From an uncultured Rhodospirillales bacterium (GTDB lineage Bacteria; Pseudomonadota; Alphaproteobacteria; Reyranellales; Reyranellaceae), in contig CAMFJT010000034.1 in the NCBI GenBank assembly GCA_945957125.1, positions 1-33,572 of the forward strand: DNA of 33,572 bases, in the 5' to 3' direction. Of the stretch, positions 24,898-32,895 are shown in pieces. The notes beneath the pieces are model-generated. The model had not been told where the DNA came from and ran no database searches. It was given only the letters and a program-made list of their open reading frames with translations. Both the position numbers and the translations under genes were made by a program. The stretch's first letter is position 1. Every line of letters begins with the position of its first letter.

Positions 24898-26433
24898 TCA
24901 GCTATCGGTGAAGACCTCGGCGTAGATTGCCTCGACATGCGTCACCTCATCGTCGGTGAGGGCGGCGAACTCGCTTTCGCGGCGGCGCCTCGATAGCTTG
25001 CCTCCATTCTGACGCATGAACATCAGAAGATTCTGTGCAAGGCGGTCGGGCATATCGATCATGTCCATGATGCGGCGCTGCGCGTCGTCCTGGCGGCGAA
25101 GAAACTCGATTTCCTGCGGCAGGTCGTGCTCGACCGTCCGGGCAATGCAGCCATACAGAAACTCCGCCTCCGCCGTGCAGTCGAAATAGCGGTAGAGATC
25201 GGCGGTGTCGTTGGTGACGTCGACATTGCGATCCGGCGTCGGACGCCAGTCGATGAAATCCATCAGCGGCCCGGAATGGCCTTGGAGCGCCTCGCGGTAG
25301 CCGTCGATCCGGTCGAGCATGACCGACGACACGGGAAACACCATCCCGGGTGGGGTGAATTTGCGCTCGGCAAGGACATGATGGATCAGGCAGCGATGCA
25401 GCCGCCCGTTGCCGTCCTGATAGGGGTGGGCATAGACGAAGCCGAAGGCGGTCGCGGTGGCTTGCAGGATCGGGTCGAGGTCGCTTGCGCCCATGCGCCT
25501 GTTGGCGGCGATCATGCCGCTGACGAGATCGGTGAGATCGCCGGGCCTCGCGCCGATGAACTCCGGCAGCGGGTCTCCATTGTGATCGCGCTGGCCCAGG
25601 AACACGCCATCGGGCCGCAGGCCGGGCCTGGTGAAGCGCGTGTCCTCGATCAGCACGCCATGCAGCCTATTCAGTTCCTCGAGCGAGAGCTGGTTCCTGC
25701 CGGCTTGCAAGACCGCGCGGCCCCAGCGCTCGAGGCGGTTGCGCGGTGGGCGTTCGCCTTCGATCTCGAACGAGGCGCGGCTGTCCGCCAGCAGCAGGAA
25801 GCTTGCCGCGCGCGCGATGAGATGCCCGCCGGTGCGGCCGACGGTTTCAGCGGCTTTTTGCGCGAGGCCACGCTCGGTGAAGGCTTGCAGCGCGGGCGTG
25901 CGGCGGATGACGGGGCAGAAATCGTCACGTCCCAGCAGGTTGTCTCGGACGCGATGGCGCCGGGAGAGGATCGGCTTGCCGGTGAAATATGCCTTCGGGT
26001 CGAGGGCGTCCGCCGCCGTCACCGCCCCGACATCCTCGAGGTCGAGTGTCCTGCCGGTCAGCGTCTCGTAGAAGAACCACGCCCGGCGGGTGAGCGCGCC
26101 GGTCGGGGCGGCCTTCACGAAGGCGGTCAGGTCTTCGGCCGATAGGGCGTCGAAAGCCCGCTTCAGGATCAGAAGGTCCATCGGCTCGTGCCGCAGCGCG
26201 AAGGTCAGATGGTCTGCAATGTCGTCGCCGGGCCAGTACCGCTTGTCGTAGATCGTCCAGCCGCCCTCGCTGCGCTGGCTGCCCCGTATATGGGTCTCGG
26301 CGACGGTGCTGGCCGTCCTGACCGGAGCGGCGAGGCCAAGGCCGTGGACGAGCGCCGCCCAACCGGTCAGCCTCGTTCCCTTGGGAACAAGCCGGTCCTG
26401 AAAGGTCAGCGGTGTATCCGGTGACGGCGCCAT
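24898..26433 (-). CDS. Fic-domain AMP-transferase, class II with N-terminal inhibitory motif
   Basis: A 511-residue Fic protein. The active site HPYQDGNGR (336-344) has catalytic His336 and the anion-hole arginine Arg344, a Tyr-for-Phe variant of HPFxxGNGR. The inhibitory helix motif SxxxEG is present as SFEIEG (221-226) ahead of the Fic core, where Glu225 would block ATP gamma-phosphate placement; this is the class II arrangement. The family transfers AMP to Ser, Thr or Tyr of target proteins. The N-terminal 200 residues (TLTGRTLDL, FTGKPILSRRHRVRDNLLG) are a large extension also seen in Fic proteins of about 500 residues. No antitoxin gene adjoins it, in keeping with built-in inhibition. 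Targets are unknown. Confidence 0.9.
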   Translation of the reverse strand: MAPSPDTPLTFQDRLVPKGTRLTGWAALVHGLGLAAPVRTASTVAETHIRGSQRSEGGWTIYDKRYWPGDDIADHLTFALRHEPMDLLILKRAFDALSAEDLTAFVKAAPTGALTRRAWFFYETLTGRTLDLEDVGAVTAADALDPKAYFTGKPILSRRHRVRDNLLGRDDFCPVIRRTPALQAFTERGLAQKAAETVGRTGGHLIARAASFLLLADSRASFEIEGERPPRNRLERWGRAVLQAGRNQLSLEELNRLHGVLIEDTRFTRPGLRPDGVFLGQRDHNGDPLPEFIGARPGDLTDLVSGMIAANRRMGASDLDPILQATATAFGFVYAHPYQDGNGRLHRCLIHHVLAERKFTPPGMVFPVSSVMLDRIDGYREALQGHSGPLMDFIDWRPTPDRNVDVTNDTADLYRYFDCTAEAEFLYGCIARTVEHDLPQEIEFLRRQDDAQRRIMDMIDMPDRLAQNLLMFMRQNGGKLSRRRRESEFAALTDDEVTHVEAIYAEVFTDS

Positions 26434-26574
26434 CGGTCGAAATCTCGGAGTTGAGTTGAAAGCCTATCGCACGGCGTTCATAGTCGAAAATCGCTCATGG
26501 GAGTCGATTTTTGGTCCGTAGGACAAAGATTCGTCGAAAATGACCTCAGGCCTCGAGTGCCGGTAGGGCGATCG
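26434..26574. promoter_or_regulatory. AT-richer upstream region of fic with repeated GTCGAAAAT and an inverted repeat
   Basis: A TCGAAA(A)T motif occurs three times in the same orientation, at about 26437, 26484 and 26534. AAAATCG (26487-26493) and CGATTTT (26505-26511) form a perfect 7-base inverted repeat around an 11-base spacer. Both lie upstream of the Fic start (26433, minus) and downstream of the glycosylase stop. They could be an operator or a weak terminator. Confidence 0.45.
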
Positions 26575-27402
26575 TTAGCCCAGCTCCTTCAGCTTCCTGT
26601 CGATCGCCAGCATGTCGTGCCAGCTCAGGCGCTTGCTGGCCGGGGTGCGCAGGACATAGGCGGGATGGAAGGTCGGCAAGGTGGGGATTTCCGTGCCGTC
26701 GGCGAGGCGATGGACCGTCCATTTGCCGCGCAGGCGGGTGATTCCTTCCACGGTGTCGAGCACGGATTTTGCGGCGGTGGCGCCGGCCAGCACCAGGATC
26801 TTCGGCCGGACCAGCTCGATGTGGCGGCGCACGAAGGCCAGGCACATGGCCTGCTCGGCCAGGGTCGGGGTGCGGTTGCCCGGCGGACGCCAGAACAGGA
26901 TGTTGGTGATGTAGAAGCCGCCGTCGCGCGTCAGCCCGATCGCGGCCATCATGCGGTCCATGAGCTGGCCGCTCACGCCCACGAACGGCTTGCCCAGCCG
27001 GTCCTCGTCGGCGCCCGGCGCTTCGCCCACGATCATGACCGGCGCCTGCGGGTCGCCGTCGGCGAAGACGGTGTTCTTCGCGGTGCGCTTGAGGGCGCAA
27101 CTGTCGAAGCCACGGATCGCGGCCTCCAGCTCGGCCAGCGTCTTGCAGCTCTCCGCCAGCGCCCGCGCATCCTCGACGAGCTGCGGCGATTCGAGCGGAA
27201 TCGGCGCACGCGGGGGGGGCGGCGTCGCCGGAACCGGGGGCGGTCGCAGCGGGATCGGCGCTTTCGTGACGGGGACAGCCGCCGGCACCGCCGCCACCGG
27301 CTGCGGCGGCGGAAGGGCGAAGCGGTCGATCGGCTCTTCGCCGATCGCCTCGTCGACGCCGTTGTCGACGTACCAGCGCAGGAGGGCGGCGGCGCCCTCC
27401 AT
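26575..27402 (-). CDS. Uracil-DNA glycosylase of family-4-like fold, lacking two Fe-S cysteines
   Basis: A 275-residue protein. Motif A GEAPGADED (126-134) and motif B HPAYVLR (246-252) mark the uracil-DNA glycosylase superfamily, family 4 type, which removes uracil from DNA to start base-excision repair. RPPGNR is at 172-177. Family 4 enzymes hold a 4Fe-4S cluster by four Cys. Here only Cys102 and Cys187 occupy such places, while the first Cys of CxxC is Phe99 and the one before RPPGNR is Trp171. So the cluster is probably absent. A Pro-rich linker (31-67) joins a short N-terminal helix to the catalytic domain. The ATG at 27402 overlaps the TGA of the MetX-like gene by one base, so the two are coupled. 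Confidence 0.88.
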   Translation of the reverse strand: MEGAAALLRWYVDNGVDEAIGEEPIDRFALPPPQPVAAVPAAVPVTKAPIPLRPPPVPATPPPPRAPIPLESPQLVEDARALAESCKTLAELEAAIRGFDSCALKRTAKNTVFADGDPQAPVMIVGEAPGADEDRLGKPFVGVSGQLMDRMMAAIGLTRDGGFYITNILFWRPPGNRTPTLAEQAMCLAFVRRHIELVRPKILVLAGATAAKSVLDTVEGITRLRGKWTVHRLADGTEIPTLPTFHPAYVLRTPASKRLSWHDMLAIDRKLKELG

Positions 27403-28427
27403 CAAAGGCCTTTCATGAAGGCCGCGAGGATCGGCGCCCACATCGCGGCATCGGCGTGGCTGGCCATGTGGCCCTTGTCCGACGGCAGCTCGACATAGGT
27501 GATGTCGACGCCGGCCTTGCGCATGCCGGAGACGTAGGCCGGGCAGTCGGCGATGTCGAACAGCTTGTCGGTCTTGGAATTGACGTAGAGCACCTTGGCC
27601 TGCTTGAGCCGGTCGTACTGGTGCGTGATGTCGAAGCCGTCGATCGCGCGGCGCAGCGTGACCAGCGAATGGCCGTCGTAGATCTTCGCCCACGCGGCCG
27701 CCGCGACCTTGGCCTCCGCTTCCTTCTGGCCGTAGTTCAGCAGCGTCTCGTAGCGGATCTGCTCCATCGTGGCCGGGATGCCGCCGTTCTCGTAGTACCA
27801 GCCGCCGTTCCAGTTGGGATCGGCTGCCAGCCGCTTCTGCAGCGCCTCGAGACCGCCCAGCCGACTTGGCGCGCGCGGCGCGGTGACCGACGCGGCGATG
27901 CCCTTCATGAAGCCGGGATAGGACGCCGCCCACTGGAAGGACTGGAAGCCGCCCATGGACGGCCCGATCACCGCGACCAGGCCGGGCACGTCGAACGAGT
28001 CGACCAGCAGCTTCTGGCTCGCCACCATGTCGCGCAACGTGATCTCGGGAAAGGTCGGGCCGTAGGGCTTGCCCGTCTTCGGGTCGATCGTGTTCGGCCC
28101 GCTGCTGCCGTGCGCGGACCCCAGCGCGTTGACCGAGATGACGAAATACTTGTCGGTGTCGACCGCCTTGCCCGGTCCGATCAGCCCGTCGAACCAGCCG
28201 GCCGCACCTTCCGCCACGCCACGGCCCTGCTTGCCTGGCGCGTTCTTTCCGGCGGCATGGTGGCTGGACGTGTAGCCGTGGACCACCAGCACGGTGTTGT
28301 CGCGTTTTGCATTGAGCGTGCCGTATGTCTCGTAGGCCAGCTCGAGGACGGGCAAAACCTTGCCGTTTTCCAGCCGGAAATCTCTGGCAGTGAAGACTTT
28401 GCTTTCGATATCGGTCAATGCCGGCAC
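27402..28427 (-). CDS. MetX-like alpha/beta hydrolase (homoserine O-acetyltransferase family)
   Basis: A 341-residue alpha/beta hydrolase of the MetX group. The catalytic set is visible as Ser157 in GPSMGG, Asp287 in NSKTDKLFD and His320 in DKGH. The N-terminal LENGKVLPVLELAYETYGTL and the SVNALGSAHGSSGPNT loop are MetX-like. The loop HGYTSSHHAAG replaces the usual MetX HALTG-type one, and the end lacks the HDAFL pattern. Therefore a different acyl acceptor, or plain hydrolysis, is possible. The start is GTG at 28427 with AGAGGGGA upstream, and no ATG is available in a plausible place. It is coupled to the glycosylase gene and divergent from etfQO. Confidence 0.82.
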   Translation of the reverse strand: MPALTDIESKVFTARDFRLENGKVLPVLELAYETYGTLNAKRDNTVLVVHGYTSSHHAAGKNAPGKQGRGVAEGAAGWFDGLIGPGKAVDTDKYFVISVNALGSAHGSSGPNTIDPKTGKPYGPTFPEITLRDMVASQKLLVDSFDVPGLVAVIGPSMGGFQSFQWAASYPGFMKGIAASVTAPRAPSRLGGLEALQKRLAADPNWNGGWYYENGGIPATMEQIRYETLLNYGQKEAEAKVAAAAWAKIYDGHSLVTLRRAIDGFDITHQYDRLKQAKVLYVNSKTDKLFDIADCPAYVSGMRKAGVDITYVELPSDKGHMASHADAAMWAPILAAFMKGL

Positions 28428-28508
28428 GGATTCCCCTCTTTTCCGCCGGTAGCGATCCGGCCCCCGACAGGCTAATGAGAGCTGACGGTTTGGCAAGGCG
28501 GGAAGGCT
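28428..28508. promoter_or_regulatory. Divergent promoter region, MetX-like gene and etfQO
   Basis: These 81 bases separate a GTG start (28427, minus) from an ATG start (28509, plus), with GGGAAGG before the latter. Promoters for both must overlap here. TTTTCCGCCGGTAGCGATCC is present, but I cannot define boxes. Confidence 0.35.
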
Positions 28509-30164
28509 ATGGCACGCGAGGCAATGGAATACGACGTGGTGATCGTCGGCGGCGGCCCGGCCGGGCTCGCGGCGGCGATTCGCCTCAAGCAGCTGGCTGC
28601 GGAGCGCAATCACGAGGTTTCCGTGTGCCTGATCGAGAAGGGCTCCGAGGTCGGCGCCCATATCCTCTCCGGCGCGGTGATCGATCCGATCGGCCTCAAC
28701 GAGCTCATTCCCGACTGGAAGGAGAAGGGGGCGCCGGTCGAGACACTGGTCACCGACGACCAGTTCCTGTGGCTGACCAAGGCGGGCTCGTTCCGCTTCC
28801 CCAATTTCGCCCTGCCGCCGCTGATGAACAATCACGGCAACTACATCGTCAGCCTCGGCGAGGTCTGCCGCTGGATGGCGACGCAGGCGGAGGAGCTCGG
28901 CGTCGAGATCTATCCGGGCTTCGCGGCGGCCGAGGTGCTCTACACCGAGGACGGCGCGGTGAAGGGTGTGGCCACCGGCGACATGGGCATCGGCAAGGAC
29001 GGCGAGAAGAAGGATACCTACACCGAAGGCATGGAGCTGCATGCCAAGTACACGCTGATCGCCGAAGGCGCGCGCGGCTCGCTCTCCAAGATGCTGTTCG
29101 CCAAGTACGACCTGCGCGCCGGCGTCGATCCGCAGAAGTTCGGCATCGGCATCAAGGAGTTGTGGGAGGTCCCGGCCGAGAACTTCAAGAAGGGCCTCGT
29201 GGTGCATACCCAGGGCTGGCCGCTGTCGGAGACCGGCAGCCAGGGCGGCTCCTTCATGTACCATTTCGGCGAGAACCTGGTGGCCATCGGGCTCGTGGTC
29301 CATCTGTCGTACGAGAACCCGTATCTCTCGCCGTTCGACGAGTTCCAGCGCTTCAAGACCCATCCCGAGGTCGCGCGCCATCTCAAGGGCGGCAAGCGGC
29401 TGGTCTACGGCTCGCGTGCCATCAACGAAGGCGGCGTGCAGTCGGTGCCCAAGCTCACCTTCCCGGGCGGCGCGCTGATCGGTTGCTCGGCCGGGTTCGT
29501 GAACGTGCCGCGCATCAAGGGCAGCCACAACGCCATCAAGAGCGGCATGCTGGGCGCCGAGGCCGCCTTCGAGGCGCTGGTCGCGGGCAAGACCGGCGGC
29601 GACGAGCTCACCGCCTATCCGGCCGCATTGAAGGCCTCGTGGCTGTGGAAGGACCTTGACAAGGTCCGGAACGTCAAGCCGGCGCTGAAGTGGGGCTCGG
29701 TGCTGGGCACGATCTATGGCGGCTTCGACATGTGGTGCCACGATCTCGGCATCCGCCTGCCGTGGACCTTCCGGCACAAGAAGGCCGATCACGAAACCCT
29801 GCGTCCGGCCGCCGAGTTCCAGCCGATCCAGTATCCCCGGCCGGACGGCGTGGTGTCGTTCGACAAGCTTTCCTCGGTCTTCCTGTCGAACACCAACCAT
29901 GAGGAAGACCAGCCGGCCCATCTCAAGCTGCGCGATCCGTCGATTCCGATCGCGGTCAATTTGCCGCTCTATGCCGAGCCCGCGCAGCGCTATTGTCCGG
30001 CCGGCGTTTACGAAGTCGTCACCTCGGACACCGGCCAGCCGCGCTTCCAGATCAACGCGCAGAACTGCGTCCACTGCAAGACCTGCGATATCAAGGATCC
30101 GGCGCAGAATATCGACTGGACGGTCCCGGAGGGCGGCGGCGGGCCCAACTACCCCAACATGTGA
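28509..30164 (+). CDS. Electron transfer flavoprotein-ubiquinone oxidoreductase
   Basis: A 551-residue FAD and 4Fe-4S protein that passes electrons from electron transfer flavoprotein to ubiquinone at the inner membrane, serving fatty-acid and amino-acid catabolism. The FAD Rossmann GGGPAG starts at Gly14. The [12 protein letters not shown] and [19 protein letters not shown] segments and YCPAGVYEV with [13 protein letters not shown] are family-specific. The cluster ligands are Cys496, Cys520, Cys523 and Cys526. The length (about 550) is normal for bacterial ETF-QO. The start at 28509 has GGGAAGG; Met at 28524 is an alternative. The TPR gene follows after 5 bases. The assignment is secure. Confidence 0.97.
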   Translation: MAREAMEYDVVIVGGGPAGLAAAIRLKQLAAERNHEVSVCLIEKGSEVGAHILSGAVIDPIGLNELIPDWKEKGAPVETLVTDDQFLWLTKAGSFRFPNFALPPLMNNHGNYIVSLGEVCRWMATQAEELGVEIYPGFAAAEVLYTEDGAVKGVATGDMGIGKDGEKKDTYTEGMELHAKYTLIAEGARGSLSKMLFAKYDLRAGVDPQKFGIGIKELWEVPAENFKKGLVVHTQGWPLSETGSQGGSFMYHFGENLVAIGLVVHLSYENPYLSPFDEFQRFKTHPEVARHLKGGKRLVYGSRAINEGGVQSVPKLTFPGGALIGCSAGFVNVPRIKGSHNAIKSGMLGAEAAFEALVAGKTGGDELTAYPAALKASWLWKDLDKVRNVKPALKWGSVLGTIYGGFDMWCHDLGIRLPWTFRHKKADHETLRPAAEFQPIQYPRPDGVVSFDKLSSVFLSNTNHEEDQPAHLKLRDPSIPIAVNLPLYAEPAQRYCPAGVYEVVTSDTGQPRFQINAQNCVHCKTCDIKDPAQNIDWTVPEGGGGPNYPNM

Positions 30165-30169
30165 CAGGT

Positions 30170-31930
30170 ATGCGACCCATTTCCTTCGCGCTGCTGTCGG
30201 CGGCGCTCGCGCTTTCGGTTCCGCTCGCTACATACGCCCAGTCGGGCACCGGTAGCGGGCAGCAGCCGCGCGTCTCCGGCCGCCAGCTCGCCTCGATCTC
30301 GCTCAGCGGGCGCTACCTCGCCGGCCGGGTCGCCGAACAGGATCACGACTACGACAACGGCGCCGACCAGCTCGATCTTGCGCTGGCGCAGCAGCCCGGC
30401 GACCTCGAGCTGCTCTACAACGCCTTCAGGCTGCGCACCTATGCCGGCCGCATCGATGCTGCCGCGCAGCTCGCGCCGCAGGTGCTGGCCGTCCGGCCCG
30501 GCGACGGGATCGCCAACCTCGTGCTCGCCGTCCAGCAGATCAAGCGCGGCGACTACCGCGCCGCCGAGCAGCAGATCGGCCGCATCGGCGGCGACAACCA
30601 GTTCGGCCCATTGCGCGAGCTGGTCATGGCCTGGCTGCGCGCCGGCCAGAAGGATTTCGTGGCGGCTCGCACCGCCCTCGCTCGCCTGAAGACCGACAAC
30701 GAGCGCGGCCAGGCGCCGATCCTGGTGATCGAGGCACAGATCGACGAGATGGCGGGCGACAAGGCGGCCGCGGAAGCCAAGTACCGCCGCGCCGTCGAGC
30801 TCGATCCGTCCGCCCTGCGCGTGCTGATGACCGCGGCGGATGGGCTGCGCCGCCTTGGCAAGGCCGACGACGCCCGCGCGCTGCTCAAGGCCTTTGCCGA
30901 CAAGCATGCCGATTCGGTGGTGATGGACGGCGCGATGGCGGCCAATGCGCCGATGCCCAAGCCGCCCTCGCCGGCTTCGGGCATCGCGGAGATCCTGTTC
31001 GACATCGGCACGGCTCTGAACGCCGACCAGCGTACGCCGCGCGGCGACCTCGCGCTGATCTTCGAGCAGTTCGCGGTCGACCTGAAGCCCGATCACGATT
31101 TCGCCTGGCTGACGATCGCCAGCCTGTACGAGCAATGGGGCAATTCGGCGAAGGCGCAGGCCGCCTACGGCAAGGTCGTGCAGACCTCGCCGCTCTACTG
31201 GCAGGCACGCCTGCGCGCGGCGGCGCTCGATGCCCAGGACGAGCGTTTCGACGAGGCGGTGGGCAAGCTCAGCGCCCTGGTGGCGGAGAAGCCCGATCGT
31301 ATCGACGCGGTGCTTACCCTGGCCGACCTGCTGCGCAGCAAGGAGCGCTATGCCGAGGCGCTGGCGGCGTACGACATGGCGCTCCAGCGGATCGGCACGG
31401 TCGAGGAGCGGCATTGGCCGGTGTTGTTCGGCCGCGGCATGGTGCTCGAGCGGCTCAAGCAATGGCCGCGCGCCGAGGCCGACATGAAGAAGGCGCTCGA
31501 GCTCTCGCCCGAGCAACCCTACGTGCTCAACTATCTCGGCTATAGCTGGGTCGACCAGGGCCTGAATCTCGACGCCGGCATGAAGATGCTCAAGCGCGCG
31601 ACCGAGCTGCGGCCCGACGACGGCGCGATCACCGACTCGGTTGGTTGGGCCTATTATCGCCTCGGTCAGTTCGACACCGCGGTCGAATGGCTGGAGCGGG
31701 CCAGCGAGCAGAAAGGCGAGGACGCCACTGTCGTGGAGCATCTCGGCGATGCCTATTGGCATGTCGGTCGCCTCCGCGAGGCGCGCTTCCAATGGGCGCG
31801 TGCGCTGAACCAGAAACCCGACAAGGACCGCATCCCGGTGATCCTCGACAAGATCAGCAACGGGCTCAACGCGAACAACGACAAGCCGACCGTCTACGAG
31901 AAGGCGGCCGACAACAAGCAGGGCGGCTGA
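30170..31930 (+). CDS. Secreted/periplasmic tetratricopeptide-repeat protein
   Basis: A 586-residue protein with a signal peptide (1-23, ending ATYA-QS). It is almost wholly made of TPR helices: LDLALAQQPGDLELLYNAFR, AEAKYRRAVELDPSALR, AQAAYGKVVQTSPLYWQAR, MKKALELSPEQPYVLNYLG and others. The NYLGYSWVDQG, LDAGMKMLKRATELRPDDGA and DSVGWAYYRLG section is highly conserved in alphaproteobacterial homologues. Such proteins assemble complexes in the periplasm or at the outer membrane; no precise role is known to me. The signal peptide lacks a lipobox cysteine. It starts 5 bases after the etfQO stop and ends against ispE, so it is in one operon. Confidence 0.88.
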   Translation: MRPISFALLSAALALSVPLATYAQSGTGSGQQPRVSGRQLASISLSGRYLAGRVAEQDHDYDNGADQLDLALAQQPGDLELLYNAFRLRTYAGRIDAAAQLAPQVLAVRPGDGIANLVLAVQQIKRGDYRAAEQQIGRIGGDNQFGPLRELVMAWLRAGQKDFVAARTALARLKTDNERGQAPILVIEAQIDEMAGDKAAAEAKYRRAVELDPSALRVLMTAADGLRRLGKADDARALLKAFADKHADSVVMDGAMAANAPMPKPPSPASGIAEILFDIGTALNADQRTPRGDLALIFEQFAVDLKPDHDFAWLTIASLYEQWGNSAKAQAAYGKVVQTSPLYWQARLRAAALDAQDERFDEAVGKLSALVAEKPDRIDAVLTLADLLRSKERYAEALAAYDMALQRIGTVEERHWPVLFGRGMVLERLKQWPRAEADMKKALELSPEQPYVLNYLGYSWVDQGLNLDAGMKMLKRATELRPDDGAITDSVGWAYYRLGQFDTAVEWLERASEQKGEDATVVEHLGDAYWHVGRLREARFQWARALNQKPDKDRIPVILDKISNGLNANNDKPTVYEKAADNKQGG

Positions 31931-31950
31931 CGGCGCGCCCTGCGGCTTCC

Positions 31951-32784
31951 GTGCGAGCACCGGCCAAGGTCAATCTCTGGCTGAACGTCGTCGGCCGCCG
32001 CACCGACGGCTACCATCTGCTCGACTCGCTGGTCGCCTTCACCGAGCTGGCCGACGAGATCGAGGTCACCCCGTCGGACCGCCTCTCGCTCGCCGTCGAT
32101 GGCCCGTTCGCCGCGACGCTGGCGGACGAAACGGACAACCTGGCATTGAAGGCGGCGCGCCTGCTTGCCGACAAGGCCGGCATCGCCCCGCGCGTCGCGT
32201 TGCGGCTGGGCAAGCATATTCCCGTTGCAGCCGGCCTCGGCGGCGGCTCCGCCGACGCCGCGGCCGTGCTGCACGCGCTGATCGAGCTGTGGCGCGTGGC
32301 GCTGCCGATCGACGAGCTGTTCGACCTTGCCGCGCGCCTCGGTGCCGATGTTCCGATGTGCCTTGCCGGTCGCGCCGCTCTGGTGTCGGGAGTGGGAGAG
32401 CGGCTGGCGCCGGCGCCGCCCTTGCCGCGTTGCGCGATCCTGCTCGTCAATTCCGGCATGCCGCTGCCGACGCCTGAAGTCTTCGCGCGACGACAGGGCG
32501 CTTTTTCCCCGGCGCGCCCCCTTCGGCCCTGGACGGACGCGGCGAGCCTCGCCGCGACGCTCGCCGAGCGCGGCAATGACCTCACCGATGCTGCGGTCGC
32601 GTTGCAGCCGACGATCGCCGAGGTGCTTGCCTTCCTTCGGACCCGCGAGGGCGCGCTTCATGCCGCGATGAGCGGCAGCGGTGCTACTTGCTTCGCGCTG
32701 TTCGAGACCCTCGAGCTCGCTCGGCGTGCCGCCGGACGGGCACCGCCGGCCTGGTGGCGTCATGCCGGAATGCTGGCCGGCTGA
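31951..32784 (+). CDS. ispE: 4-diphosphocytidyl-2-C-methyl-D-erythritol kinase
   Basis: A GHMP kinase of about 277 residues in the methylerythritol-phosphate isoprenoid pathway; it phosphorylates CDP-ME at the 2-hydroxyl with ATP. Hallmarks are APAKVNLWLNVVGRRTDGYH at the N-terminus, IPVAAGLGGGSADAAAVLHA as the ATP loop, and MSGSGATCFALF near the end. The start is unclear: GTG at 31951 leaves only a few residues before APAKVNL. A CTG at 31927 overlaps the TPR stop (CTGA), would add eight residues beginning Thr-Ala-Arg like many homologues, and follows AGGGCGG. I report the GTG as the safe call. No ATG lies in the needed place. Confidence 0.92.
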   Translation: MRAPAKVNLWLNVVGRRTDGYHLLDSLVAFTELADEIEVTPSDRLSLAVDGPFAATLADETDNLALKAARLLADKAGIAPRVALRLGKHIPVAAGLGGGSADAAAVLHALIELWRVALPIDELFDLAARLGADVPMCLAGRAALVSGVGERLAPAPPLPRCAILLVNSGMPLPTPEVFARRQGAFSPARPLRPWTDAASLAATLAERGNDLTDAAVALQPTIAEVLAFLRTREGALHAAMSGSGATCFALFETLELARRAAGRAPPAWWRHAGMLAG

Positions 32785-32895
32785 GAGCCTGTGACTCCGT
32801 TCTAAGGACGGCCCTGGCCAGCGGCTTCCCTCGGTTCATTCCCCCTCCCGTCGTGCCGTGCGAAACGGGGGTAGTCGAGAGACCTGTTCATACGC
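32785..32895. terminator. Convergent intergenic gap with a possible terminator stem
   Basis: These 111 bases separate ispE (plus) from the peptidoglycan-binding protein gene (minus). CTCCCGT near 32850 can pair with ACGGGGG near 32870, with one G.T wobble, around a loop of about 12 bases. No T-run follows, so terminator function is uncertain. Nothing else is recognisable. Confidence 0.35.

Noticed and set aside
24898-26433. Fic/DOC toxin-antitoxin module
   Set aside because: No small antitoxin gene adjoins; the inhibitory motif is inside the Fic protein itself.
26487-26511. AAAATCG/CGATTTT as an intrinsic terminator of the glycosylase gene
   Set aside because: The stem is weak and AT-rich with a long loop; an operator is as likely, so it is left undecided.
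28428-30074. Minus-strand extension of the MetX-like frame across etfQO
   Set aside because: Antisense to ETF-QO with its Fe-S motif; the real start is GTG at 28427.
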